Shown piece by piece: positions 19,985 to 30,049 of a stretch of DNA of 42,459 nt; positions within the stretch are counted from its first letter, which is position 1, and every line of letters begins with the position of its first letter. Where the stretch lies: NCBI RefSeq assembly GCF_014084025.1, contig NZ_CP043683.1:1-42459 (forward strand), given 5' to 3'. The notes beneath the pieces were generated by a model. That model was not told the DNA's origin. It searched no databases and saw nothing but the letters and a program-made list of their open reading frames with translations. The stretch is from Borrelia sp. A-FGy1. Lineage in GTDB: Bacteria; Spirochaetota; Spirochaetia; Borreliales; Borreliaceae. The translations under genes were made by a program, and so were the position numbers.

Positions 19985-20707
19985 TATTCATTCGTTGTAA
20001 TGTTTATGACGACGATAGAATGAAAAAAGATTATAAGAAAATTAAATAAGAAATATTGCAAAAACATTTAAAGCAATATTCTGATTTTGATAGCAATGTC
20101 AAGCCAACTAGTCTTAGTCCTGAGCTTAAGCAAAAACTATTTGATGTAGACATAGGCGTACATATACTAGAATTAAATGCTATCTTAGATAAACTTATAG
20201 AAAAAAATAAGACACTATACTATTTACAATAACCATAATTTTAAAACAGAGTTTACACAATCAGGAAAATTTCCAACATTATTTAATAAGCTTAGAAGTA
20301 ATTTAAAAGAAGATTTCATACATGTCAACTTCAAATTAGAAAAGATTAAACTAGAAATAGAAAAAACTATTAAATAAATGCTTCCATCGGGAAGTAAACT
20401 AGTTCAAGAAAATTAATTTCAAGCGAAAAAAAGATTTGCAAAAGAATTAAAAGAAATATATGATAACTATCATATAGTATTAAATTTATGTATATATTCC
20501 GAATATCACAAAAATGACGAGAAAGTCGTTGGAAAAAAGCTTATTGATTTCTTTAAAGGAACACCTGATGACCATAGGAATAGTATTGACTCTGTTTTAA
20601 AACATATTGAGACAATAAAAAATAAAACTACTGATTTTAAAACTTATATGAATACTACTGCTTCTTATAGTGAAAATACTAAACAAATACAAAAATGTTC
20701 TAAATAA
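19985..20707 (+). pseudogene. Decayed tandem gene, copy 2 (best preserved)
   Basis: Reads as a helical, charged protein of about 230 residues broken by one frameshift and three stops. Fragments in order: KPTSLSPELKQKLFDVDIGV and ILELNAILDKLIEKNKTLYY; after the shift near 20229, FNKLRSNLKEDFIHVNFKLE; and a 96-codon open block at 20417-20704 (FAKELKEIYDNYHIVLNLCI ... DFFKGTPDDHRNSIDSVLKH). There is no signal peptide or start that I can place. I do not recognise the family. Similar pieces before and after show it was once tandemly duplicated. Confidence 0.5.
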
Positions 20708-21289
20708 GTAGAAAAAATATCCTATCTAGAAAGTGATAAGTATCGAGTACAAAGATAGATAAACAAAACAACAAATTAACACCAAAATATAGCTACTATT
20801 TAACATAATTTAAATTAAGTAGATATATTATATATTGACTTAGATATTTTTGATTATCATTTATATGATTAAAAGCTTAAATCAAAATAAATTTAAACTT
20901 TTGCTTTTACTTGTTTCAAGTATAAGAAAAAATTAATTTAAAAAACTACTGAATATTTAAATATATAAAACTAAATATATTTTATTATAAATAAATAAGA
21001 TATCATTTACATACAACATTTATTTTTAAATTAAAATAAAAATAAATGTTAAAATTATTTAAAGAATAATCATTATTATAATTTTAGCCTTAATTTATAA
21101 TAGCTGAATAATACTAGGATTTAAGAAATCCAAATGATATAGATATGATTTATTATTAAATATTTAATATTCTATTTAAGAATAACTAATTGAATAGTTC
21201 AATCAAAATTATTCAATATAGTCTTTAATTTTCTAGATTATATAGCTATCGATGTAACCTAAATAAAGAAGATATCCTTATTTTAAACA

Positions 21290-21720
21290 AAAAATGAAAA
21301 GGTTAAGAAGCTATTTGACAAATTTAATCTTAATTCAAAGAAAAGTTTATAGACCGCAATTTTAAACTAGAAAAGCTCAAGATAGATACAAAGCCATAAA
21401 TAAAATACCAGGCATAACTGACAATAACAAACAATATATAAAGGATATAAAGGAAACTTCTAAAAACTCCAACATAGCTTCATAAAAGCTATGAGAGGAC
21501 GTTACTTAAAATTAACAGTTACATATATAATAAATTTGACATAGATAAAGAGAAAGCTGCCAAAGATAAAATTGAAAATTTTTTTAATGAAATACCTATA
21601 ACAATGTCATTAATCTTAAACTTTTCTTAAAAGCATTAAAAACAAATGAAAGCTAAAAAAGAGATCATCCTTATTAAAAATGTTCGATAAAAGTAGGATA
21701 TTCTAAAACTCTTTAGAATT
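21290..21720 (+). pseudogene. Decayed tandem gene, copy 3
   Basis: Third relative of the copies at 18955 and 19985. KKLFDKFNLNSKK followed by DRNFKLEKLKIDTKP corresponds to copy 2's LFNKLRSNLKEDF...FKLEKIKLEIEK. Later, NKFDIDKEKAAKDKIENFFN matches HKNDEKVVGKKLIDFFKG. Stops and shifts are frequent. It ends about 240 bases before the intact secreted protein gene. Confidence 0.4.
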
Positions 21721-21962
21721 CTATGACAAAAAGACAAAAATGTTATCCATATTCAACTATGCAAACTTAAATAAAAACTTATTCAGTAAAAATGGATTTT
21801 AACCAGTAATGCATGTTAATCATGCCTAGCACACTAATAAGTTTCAAGATATCCTCAAGTTTATTTTATTACTAAACCTATTTTAAATTCATCAACTTTC
21901 ATATATAACTTGCTTAAAATGCTATATAGTAGTTTAGTATATAAAAATGAGAGGTAAAAAGT

Positions 21963-22625
21963 ATGATTTTTAAGTATTTAGCAACAAAAGCGATTCTTTT
22001 GGCTGCGCTACTTGTAAGTCCAATATATTCATTATATTTAAATGAAGAGGGCAATTTAAGAAGTCAATTAAGAGTGCATAAATGGCGTACTAATTTTAAC
22101 AATTTATCAATTCTTGATAGTTATTTTCTTGCCACCATTAATGATTTTAAATCAATGTCAGGTGAAGATTTATTACATAAATTAAAATTATGTTTAATGG
22201 TTACAAGAAATGAGAAAAATGATTCTGACACAACTATGAATAAAGCATTACTTAAAAAAACAACTTTGTTTTTAACTAAACTTAAAGATAAAAATGCAGA
22301 TAAGGCTGCTTACTTACTATATGAACTTGATTCATTAAGCTTACTTTTGCTTGATACAATAGAACTTGCAAACATGTTGACTCATGAGGAGTCAATAGGA
22401 GTACAAAAACATTACCATGAATACAAAGAATCATTAGAAAAGCGATTGCCTTTGATTGATAAATATAAAAAAGAATTTTTATCTAACATAAGTATTCTTG
22501 ACCACAATCAACTTGATAAAAGTTTTCAAAAATTTATGCCCAAATTTGCAGAACTTTACAACTCGACTGAGAAAGTATACTCTAAACTATATAAGCACTA
22601 TACAAAATTTATAATAAAGTACTAA
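21963..22625 (+). CDS. Secreted helical protein of unknown family
   Basis: 220 residues with an N-terminal signal peptide (hydrophobic AILLAALLVSPIYS, likely cleaved near residue 23). No Cys follows it, so unlike its neighbours this is not a lipoprotein but a periplasmic or exported protein. The mature part is almost wholly helical, rich in Leu, Lys and Asp, with a single cysteine in KLKLCLMVTRN. The end (SKLYKHYTKFIIKY) is strongly basic. A GAGAGG ribosome binding site lies about seven bases before the ATG and a terminator follows. I do not recognise the family. Its intactness amid several kilobases of dead genes suggests it is under selection. Confidence 0.75.
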   Translation: MIFKYLATKAILLAALLVSPIYSLYLNEEGNLRSQLRVHKWRTNFNNLSILDSYFLATINDFKSMSGEDLLHKLKLCLMVTRNEKNDSDTTMNKALLKKTTLFLTKLKDKNADKAAYLLYELDSLSLLLLDTIELANMLTHEESIGVQKHYHEYKESLEKRLPLIDKYKKEFLSNISILDHNQLDKSFQKFMPKFAELYNSTEKVYSKLYKHYTKFIIKY

Positions 22626-22702
22626 TTTTTTTCTATCCTGTATAATGTAAATTATTAATTTAAGATTTATGTATTAATTTTCTTTAACAGAAATTATTCT
22701 TT

Positions 22703-22740
22703 AAATAAAATCTCATCTTACCGTGAGGTTTTATTTATTT
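22703..22740 (+). terminator. Terminator of the secreted-protein gene
   Basis: Arms of about 12 bp (AAATAAAATCTCA against TGAGGTTTTATTT, one G-U pair) around an 8-base loop, followed by a T-rich tail, about 80 bases after the stop codon. Confidence 0.7.
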
Positions 22741-22795
22741 TAACCATTTTTCTATTTCCCCTTACTAGTCTTTTTTTAAAAAATTAATTCCATGT

Positions 22796-23560
22796 TTAGA
22801 ATACCTTTATTGAATATCTAAATTCAACATTTCCTTTTCTAAATTTCTCAATTCCTTCTTTAGAATACTCAACATACGCTCTCGCATAAAATACTACTAT
22901 TGAAAAGATACTGAATTAACTAAAACAGTTTCACTTTTCTCTAAAAATTTATACCAAAACATTATACTTTTATTAGCATTTTTTTGACATATTACAAAGC
23001 CTTAAGTAAATTATCTCTTTTATCTTTTTAATAATGGATATCTGAACCTGACAAATATAAAAATTGCTTACTATCATATTCAAAAAACGATTTCATTTGC
23101 TATTCGAAGCTACAAATCTTTATAAATTTTATTAACTTTATTTAATATTTTTATGTCCCTTCTGCTTCAAATCCTAACCTTTCCAAGTTAATTCAATAAT
23201 ATATTGGTTTTATTCTCATTACTTCGCTACTAAAATTATTTTTAAACTATCTTGCTTTTTATAAAGAATCCTCAATTACCTGTATAATTCTTTCTATGAT
23301 GTTTTGATTTCTTTCATTATACTTTCTGAGATTACCTCTCACACTTAATCTTACTTTCTGTAATCTTATTTTCCTCAAGCTTAAAGATCAATTATTTTAA
23401 AGAAATGATACTGGCTTTGCACACAATTTATAATGCCTTTTATTGTTGATTTTATCCCCAACCAACTAAACATGGAACCTATCTTCTATGATCACAGGAT
23501 AATATACAAATCAGGAATCTTTGCTTAAATGTTTAATTTAATGCTAGACTCTTTTATTGC
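22796..23560 (-). pseudogene. Decayed minus-strand gene
   Basis: The 3' end is the clearest part: a 30-codon block at 22796-22888 reading YARAYVEYSKEGIEKFRKGN and ending at TAA. Upstream on the minus strand FWYKFLEKSETVLVNSVSFQ is readable in another frame, and weaker fragments run to about 23.5 kb. I cannot name the family. Confidence 0.3.
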
Positions 23561-23831
23561 TATCTTAGTCAATGAGAAATTACACTAAAAATTTTAGATA
23601 ACTATTTAAGAAAGAAAAACTTATATAGGTACTATACTATACAAATAAAAAAAGAAATTGGAGCTAAAATAATATGAATTTATAAATATAAGATATGAAA
23701 CAATAAAGAAAGTTCAAGGCTATTTAAAAGCAGAATTAAAAAATAAAAATTATAAATACGAATTGGATTAATTGAAAAAGAAAAAAAGATTAATAATTTT
23801 AAAGACTTGACAGAAATATATAATACATAAT

Positions 23832-23880
23832 AAAGTTTTTCCATTTCTTTTTGGAAAGCAAAAATAAATGGAAAAACTTT
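23832..23880 (+). terminator. Orphan hairpin, 15-bp perfect stem
   Basis: AAAGTTTTTCCATTT (23832-23846) is exactly complementary to 23866-23880, with a 19-base loop and a following T-rich tail. It stands after a decayed plus-strand fragment (about 23660-23830, reading for example GLIEKEKKINNFKDLTEIYN), so it is probably the terminator left behind by that gene. Confidence 0.55.
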
Positions 23881-23918
23881 TTAAATAAACAAATCTGAAA
23901 AAAGAAAATAAAACTAAT

Positions 23919-23959
23919 ATATTTATTAATATAAAATTATAATTTATATTAATAAATAT
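23919..23959. repeat. AT-only hairpin upstream of the broken lipoprotein gene
   Basis: 17-bp perfect arms (23919-23935 and 23943-23959) around a 7-base loop, made only of A and T, about 60 bases before the start codon at 24019. It could melt or extrude near the promoter. AT-rich DNA makes such repeats cheap, but 17 perfect pairs is long. Confidence 0.5.
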
Positions 23960-24018
23960 TATATCTTAAATAATATAAATAATTATATAATATTATTTAT
24001 CTAAGAGGAGAAGACTTT

Positions 24019-24536
24019 ATGAAAAAAATTAACATAATAATGATTATTTCATTTATTACATTGACAGTTAGCTGTGATAATGAATCATGGACATCTAGCC
24101 TGCAAAAGCAGCTAAAAAATGGAAATAAATCTCAAGGGGAAAAGATGGAATTATACCAGTATCTAGAAATGATACAAATCAATCAGAGGTAGTAAGAAGT
24201 GTAGATGAAAGAACAAATTTACCTGTAGTATACCAAAAACAACCAAAAACACCTTCTTTAATAACAGGAAATGGAAGCCAAAAACATACTTCACCAGCAA
24301 AAGGAAATATTATACGAGATCAACTACCAAAAAGACCATGGACACCTGACTCAATATTAGAAGCACTTAAAGAATCAACAGGAATGATAGCTAAGAAAAA
24401 AGAACAACCACCAATACCGAAAGCAACCTCAGAAGAAGAAGATACAAGCAGACAAGCAGAAAAATCTTCAGAAAGGCTAATTATCGGAAATAAAGAAGTA
24501 ATATCAAATGAAACTGAGTTCATATTAGTCTCTTAG
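24019..24536 (+). pseudogene. Lipoprotein gene with a single-base frameshift
   Basis: A strong AGAGGAGA ribosome binding site and ATG open a signal peptide ending ITLTVSC (acceptor Cys19). The frame stops at 24190 after 57 codons. If one base is restored in the GGGGAAAAG run near 24136-24144, reading continues without a stop for about 115 more codons to TAG at 24534, giving a protein of about 172 residues. The mature part is polar and rich in Pro, Ser, Lys and Glu (for example QPPIPKATSEEEDTSRQ), like the disordered tether of a Borrelia surface lipoprotein, and ends without a folded domain. Either a recent pseudogene or a phase-variable gene. Family not recognised. Confidence 0.65.
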
Positions 24537-24539
24537 CAA

Positions 24540-25658
24540 TGTGAAATCATGCTAGTAGTCGAGATATTGCTAATTTAATTAAATAAAATAGAATAGAGAA
24601 AGTAGGAGAACATATAAAGATAGTCTTCTTTTCTCTTAAAAAACACAACAATATTTTAAAACAAAATCACTCTTTTTAAGATTTTTAAATTAAGATTTTT
24701 AAAGAGATATAAAAAATAAAGTAGTTACTAAATTATAGTTAATCTCTATAATATTATGTTTATTTTTAAGCTTGTCTAGCTCTATTTTATATAAAGATAA
24801 ATAAAAATATTTTGTGTATAAAATCAATATTGCTTAACAAAGTTAATAACAGAATAATATATTTACTGTTTCCCTTGTAGCAAATTCAATTGTTTTTAAC
24901 TATGTCAAAATTTCTTCCATAAGCTTAAAGAAAATTGATTCATAACTTAGACCTACAAAAATTCCCTATTGTAATTCTTAACCTTATATTAATATGATTT
25001 AAATTTATCTATTTTATCTAAAAGAATAAAAACGATTAATCTATCAAATCAAATCTAATCTTTTCACCTTTAAGCCTGTTTTTAAGTTAAATTAACCTAA
25101 TATAGAAAATACGACTACTCATTCTCTCCACAAATTGCTTTCCTAAACAAAATCAAAGATAGTTATTTCAAATCATATTATGAATATAAACACCTAATAT
25201 ATAAAACAGCGATGATATCAACATTCACAATTGAACACTATGAATATAAAACTAAGGTTAGCAACACTTAATTTAAGTATAATTTATGCTTAAATCTGCT
25301 TTGTCTGTCTCACAGATATTTATATTAAATACTTAAGCAAAATAAATACTCTACTAGTATTGTATTCATTTAGTTTTATGCCATAGATTTAAACAAAATA
25401 ATTATAATAGCAACAAGATAAAATATTGTTTTTCTTTAACTTTTCATGCTAAGCATATCATCCCCGTTATATATTAGAAATCTAAGAAAAGTAGAGTTTA
25501 GATTTCTTGAATAAGAGTAAGTTTTATAGATTTGTAATATTTTCTTTCATTTTAACTTTCACATATGTTATGTTCTAGCTTAATTTCAATTGTTTTACTA
25601 TAAAAATTTTCTTAATAATTAAGTGGTATATATTGTTATTAGAAGGAGACATTAAGTC
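24540..25658. other. Gene-free interval with one hairpin
   Basis: No open frame of note. A 10-bp perfect stem (AGAAATCTAA, 25476-25485, with 25498-25507) around a 12-base loop stands about 150 bases before the next gene and may be an old terminator. The promoter of the BTA121-type gene should lie just after it; an AGAAGGAGA ribosome binding site precedes that start. Confidence 0.4.
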
Positions 25659-26243
25659 ATGAATATTCAAATTTTTAAAAGTTTAATTTTAATCTTAATG
25701 CTTTTTAGCTGCAAGGATATAAAAAATACCCACGATATGAGTGAGGTAAAAGATTATGAAGATAAAGAGATTGAGAATGCTGATTCTGACGATGTGAACA
25801 CTTTAGAAAGTTTAGTTGAAAAATATCAACTTTCTTCTGAAGAACAAATGGCAGTTCAATTTTTAAAGAGTGTATTAACTAATCCTCTTATTGCAAAGGA
25901 TGCAGAGGGAGTTAAGAACTATACAGAAGAAGAGTTCCATGAATTCTTAACTATTATGGGCGCTAATAAAACTAAAGAAGCTATTTCAGAAATAGTTATA
26001 ACTATGACAGCACGGGATAATGTAAGAAATGCTATATACAGCATACCAGACGATCATCCCCAAAAACAAAATTTTGAGAATCAATTTAAAGAAAAAGAAG
26101 AGAAATATTTAAGAAATATCAAAATTGCTTGTAGTAGTAATGAGGGGCATGAGGGAGCTTATATAGCTTTAAGATCTATTAGTGATTCTTTTATATTTAA
26201 GGCATTAAAAAGCCAAATAGAAGATACCTTGAACGAGAATTAA
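25659..26243 (+). CDS. BTA121-domain surface lipoprotein
   Basis: 194 residues. A short signal peptide ends LMLFSC (acceptor Cys18), followed by an acidic linker (about 25-48) and one helical domain. The domain begins YQLSSEEQMAVQFLKSVLTN and continues KNYTEEEFHEFLTIMGANKT, the pattern of the BTA121 domain found in relapsing-fever Borrelia surface lipoproteins. Many relatives carry several copies; this one carries one, so it is short for the family. The ATG has a strong AAGGAGA ribosome binding site and a terminator follows the stop. Exposure on the spirochaete surface is expected; the ligand is unknown. It is paired at a distance with the larger minus-strand BTA121-like gene at 11567. Confidence 0.65.
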   Translation: MNIQIFKSLILILMLFSCKDIKNTHDMSEVKDYEDKEIENADSDDVNTLESLVEKYQLSSEEQMAVQFLKSVLTNPLIAKDAEGVKNYTEEEFHEFLTIMGANKTKEAISEIVITMTARDNVRNAIYSIPDDHPQKQNFENQFKEKEEKYLRNIKIACSSNEGHEGAYIALRSISDSFIFKALKSQIEDTLNEN

Positions 26244-26247
26244 TTTC

Positions 26248-26279
26248 AAAGACAACAAAGATTATTCTTTGTTGTCTTT
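26248..26279 (+). terminator. Terminator of the BTA121-type gene
   Basis: A perfect 13-bp stem (AAAGACAACAAAG with its complement) around the loop ATTATT, five bases after the stop codon and ending in T residues. Confidence 0.9.
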
Positions 26280-26489
26280 CCCATATTTAATCTTTTAATA
26301 TAGCAATTAACCAAAAAAAAATGAAAAAAATATAAAAATTTAAAAAGTTTAATATCATCTGTTTTTAAGATAGCTCGTGTCTTTCCTATACTTCCTTAGT
26401 TTTATCTAATAATGAAAAAATACAGCTTGTGGAACTTAAAATAAAATTTGTTGTTAAATAAAATTTAGCTTCAATTAAATAAGACTTAA

Positions 26490-26960
26490 CATTTATAAGT
26501 GAGGCATATAGTTTCAGATAATATATTGACATAAATAACTGAAAATTCTAAATTAAGTGGTATCTAAAGCCCTATATCTGGACTACAGTCATTGAAAATA
26601 AATTCGATAAAGACTATGATAGAAATGACCAAACAGAAAAGAAAAATATTAACAATACGATTTTGCTTAAAGAAATACAAAGAAAATCTTTACAATTCAC
26701 TTAGGATAGTTAAAAATAACAGATGATTAATAAATCAATAGAGTTTTTATATAACTCAAATAAATAGTTAATTAAATCTTTGTAAAGAAAGAAAAATCTG
26801 TTATAAATTGCTGAAGCATTTTATAAAAAACTAGATAAAGACTTAAATGAAAGTTTAATATTATCTTTTAAAGAAGAACAACTAATTTAATTAAAATCTG
26901 AAAAGTTTGATTTTAAAAATGATTTGCAAAGAATAAATAAATTTTAAATAGAAATATATA
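26490..26960 (+). pseudogene. Decayed plus-strand gene
   Basis: Fragments NKFDKDYDRNDQTEKKN, MINKSIEFLYNSNK and AFYKKLDKDLNESLILSFKE are readable in order on the plus strand with stops and shifts between them. Charged and helical, with no recognisable family. It may be related in style to the three decayed copies at 19-21.7 kb, but I cannot align it convincingly. Confidence 0.3.
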
Positions 26961-27189
26961 CAATGACAGTAATATAACTTGATTAAGCTAATTAGATTCG
27001 CTTAACTTCTTTATCAATTAATTTGTGTTAAATTGATCTGTTTAAAACTAAAGTAGGCCTACACTGTGCTGTTAACTTATTATTTATTAATCTTTATAAG
27101 ATAGTTCTTATTTTTGTTTTATATTTTTAAATAAAATAGAGTTCGATAGGCAAGCCCTATTTCTACTTAAGCTTTAGATTTCTATTTAA

Positions 27190-27780
27190 TATTTTTCAAA
27201 ACATATGCTTTATTATAAACGACTTATTGTTTTTGTTCATCTTGCTCAATTCAAATAACATCTTCTGTTTAGAATTCTTTTGTGTTATTATAACTGCTTT
27301 TACTTGATCTATAACCCTTTCTGGTTCTTCCTTCATCAACATAATAAATTCATCAATAACCATTAGTACTCATTATATTACTTTTTTTAAGCTTAGTTAA
27401 TATTGCCTCTCCTAAAAATTATTTACGATTTGATAAGTAAGCCCCAATACCATATAATAAGTTTAATAATTTATAATTGGTTTATCTATCAGAACCGAAT
27501 ACCTATAATTTCTCTAGTTAATATTATAAAAATACTTATATCCCTTTACTAACTGCATTTTTACAACTTTTTGATTTTTTCTTTAATCCTATTTAAGTTT
27601 TTCTTTAATTCATAAAATCTTTTCCCCCTCCCATAGTTTCCTTCTCAGTTTTAAATTCTTAAGGTAGTTTAATTGTAGTCTTTAAAACTTTATTTTGAGA
27701 TATACTTTTATCTGAGTATAAGCTCAATTCAAAACTGTTAATAGTGTAAACAATATAAACATTATCCTGTTTGATATAAT
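27190..27780 (-). pseudogene. Decayed PFam54-like lipoprotein gene (array member)
   Basis: Only the C-terminal part is readable: a minus-strand block VIDEFIMLMKEEPERVIDQV continuing to QKMLFELSKMNKNNKSFIIK. It matches the last helices of the intact genes in this array (compare LDEFISIREKMIQAVEK in the 29-kb gene). A YGIGAYL trace stands where those have the YASLGY motif. The N-terminal half is lost in stops. Confidence 0.45.
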
Positions 27781-28119
27781 ATTTTCCTAGAATAATTACT
27801 AACCAATAATTAATTAGTGTTAGTTTATCTTATTTATCGACTTTATTGATTTGCAATACCAACACATAATTTACTATAAAACAATAATCATTATTAATCT
27901 GTAATAAAAAAATTTAAAATAATTATTACTAAATACTACAAGATCGCCTATCCTCTTTTATATATCAATAAATTAAGATTTGTGCAAAACCTAACTAAAT
28001 TCTTTTGTTCCCATACAAGCACTTCTTAATATTAATAAATGTTATATTAAGTCTATTAGACACTGCAAGTATCTTTGAATAAGGTTCATATATCAAGAGC
28101 AAGTTATTTTCATTTTTTC

Positions 28120-28835
28120 TATATTATTTCTATCATATGTTGCTATTTCTATCTATTTCTGAATAGCTCTTTCCAAATCTTTTCTTAATAAAATAAATTG
28201 ATCTATAAGTCTATTAAGTAAAAAAATATTTATCTTGCCTTTCTTAAGCTTAACTCACCTAAACACCCTATAAATACACTAGTATGATACCCAGTATCAT
28301 GCAAAGACTTCAATAATATCTCGCAAACATCTTCTAGATTCAATTAGTCCCATTTTGCTTTAATAAAACATAATCTCTGAAATATTTTTTCTAATTGTAA
28401 TAGTAAACACATTATATCCAACCGAGTAGTAAATATAATATAATGTTCTGAATTCAATATCATAGCTAACATCTTTACTATTTAAGATTACCTCTGATAA
28501 TTCAGAAAATAAATATTTGCCTGAAACAATAAGTTAATTCAATCTATTCTCTTTTATCTATAGACGCTCTCTAAATACTTTAAATTTTCTCTCCATATGA
28601 TTAGAGGATGATTCCCTATTTTTAAGATTCTCTTGTTCTAATTTCTCAATCATTTTTGCTGACCTATCTTCTTCTAAAGCTAATCTTTTATTTACCTTTT
28701 AATATAAAGCTTCAGATACTTTTACACCCCCCCCCCTTTCTTTTTTAAAGGTTTATCTTCGAATATATTATCAACTTGCTTGCAACCAATTAAAATAAAT
28801 AGTACTAAGCAAAACACAAATTTAAACCTTTTCAT
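28120..28835 (-). pseudogene. PFam54-like lipoprotein gene broken at a G10 tract
   Basis: A clean start (ATG 28835, AAGGA ribosome binding site) and signal peptide ending FILIGC, then KQVDNIFEDKP, close to the GCKQVSDILE start of the next gene. After about 30 codons the frame enters ten consecutive G (plus-strand C at 28727-28736) and stops. Adding one G lets reading pass (VKVSEALY), but further stops follow. Coding-like pieces continue (RLALEEDRSAKMIEKLEQEN, then LYYIYYSVGYNVFTIT) down to a C-terminal helix LNRLIDQFILLRKDLERAI near 28150. So the gene is dead beyond the tract; only the lipid-anchored stub can be made. Confidence 0.6.
28727..28736 (-). repeat. Poly-G tract (G10)
   Basis: Ten G on the coding strand within a lipoprotein frame. 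Tracts of this length slip readily during replication and can switch reading frames. Here the downstream frame is already damaged. Confidence 0.85.
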
Positions 28836-28969
28836 ATTACTATCCTTCAAATTCAATTTTCCATCACAACATAAAAATAGAAAGTAAACTTTACATATAA
28901 ATAATATCTTTACTTTCATTTTTTAATTAAATACCAAATATATTATGAAATAACATTACTTTGTAATCT

Positions 28970-29932
28970 TTAAATCGGAAGGCTTCTTTCCATTTCTAGA
29001 TATGCTTTTTTCAATAACTCATACAATTCAGTAACATTTGAGCCACTAAAAACCTTATTAAGACTATCATTAAAATAGTACTCATCTACGAATGCCATTA
29101 AAGATATTCTATCCTTATTACATCCTTTTAGTACAGATAATACATGCTTTTCCACAGCTTGTATCATTTTTTCTCTTATTGAAATAAATTCATCTAAATA
29201 TTTATCAAATTTAGAAATAAGCAAAGCATTTTTACCAACCTTAAATTTTGCAAGCTCACTATCACTTATCCATACTAAAAATTTCTTGGTAATCACACCA
29301 GCTTCTTTCAATTCCTTTAATAAATTATTAATACCTTTATGTCCTGGATTTCTATGAACAAATAAAATCCTAAGTATATCTTCTATCCATTGAAGAATAC
29401 CTATATCAAACCCAAGTGCCACATAAACATTATTCAATCCGTTTGGTATAGAAACCCAGTTAGCCCGCCCTCCTTCCGCATTCCTGATTCTATCTAATAT
29501 TCTAGAAAATGAATATCTACCATCTCTAAAATTCTTTTCTTGTCTTTCTAACCTACTCTTAAATGCCTTCGCTTTCTTATCCAATGTTTTGTATGCCAAC
29601 TCCTGTGCTTTTGTTAAAGTCTCAATTTTTGGTTTTTGATCTAATGCTTCTTTTATTTCATTAGATTTTATTGCATCTAACTCCTCTATTCTCTTTGATA
29701 ACTCCCTTTTGTCCTTCTGTGCTCCTCCTTCATTTCCTTCTGAATTGACATCTGATACCTTTGTCTTTACCTTAATGCCCTTTTTTGGGTCTATTTTCTC
29801 TCTTTTACTTTTATTACTACTATCAACTTCATTATGAAGTTCTTCAAATTCCCCTTCTAAAATATCACTTACTTGCTTACACCCAAATAACAAAGGTAGA
29901 ACTAAGCAAATTATCATTATATAAATTTTCAT
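28970..29932 (-). CDS. PFam54-like surface lipoprotein (virulence-associated family)
   Basis: 320 residues. The signal peptide ends LPLLFGC (acceptor Cys18), followed by a Lys/Glu-rich linker of about 100 residues and a helical domain. Family marks are RYSFSRIL, then VYVALGFDIGILQWIEDI, then SELAKFKVGKNALLI and a C-terminal helix pair, shared with the four intact genes upstream. The pattern matches the PFam54 / 'virulent strain associated lipoprotein' group, whose Lyme member CspA binds complement regulators. It is the most divergent intact member here and shares the GCKQV signal end with the broken gene just downstream. The GGAGG ribosome binding site is strong. Binding partner unknown; CspA-like function must not be assumed. 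Confidence 0.65.
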   Translation of the reverse strand: MKIYIMIICLVLPLLFGCKQVSDILEGEFEELHNEVDSSNKSKREKIDPKKGIKVKTKVSDVNSEGNEGGAQKDKRELSKRIEELDAIKSNEIKEALDQKPKIETLTKAQELAYKTLDKKAKAFKSRLERQEKNFRDGRYSFSRILDRIRNAEGGRANWVSIPNGLNNVYVALGFDIGILQWIEDILRILFVHRNPGHKGINNLLKELKEAGVITKKFLVWISDSELAKFKVGKNALLISKFDKYLDEFISIREKMIQAVEKHVLSVLKGCNKDRISLMAFVDEYYFNDSLNKVFSGSNVTELYELLKKAYLEMERSLPI

Positions 29933-30049
29933 TTTATCCTCCTTCGCTTTTATTAAAATGTCAACTATATATTAACAATTAAAAATAAAGCCCTTTTAAT
30001 ATAATATTTTAATTAATTTACTAATAATATCTATTATACCACTAAGCAA

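Noticed and set aside
24320-24523. 67-codon minus-strand frame
   Set aside because: Antisense to the frameshifted lipoprotein gene, whose plus-strand reading has a start, signal peptide and tail.
28836-28919. Upstream extension of the 65-codon minus-strand frame
   Set aside because: The start at 28835 has its own ribosome binding site and begins a proper signal peptide; the extension looks like a fortuitous open stretch.
29785-29982. 65-codon plus-strand frame
   Set aside because: Antisense to the signal peptide and linker of the PFam54-like gene at 28970-29932.
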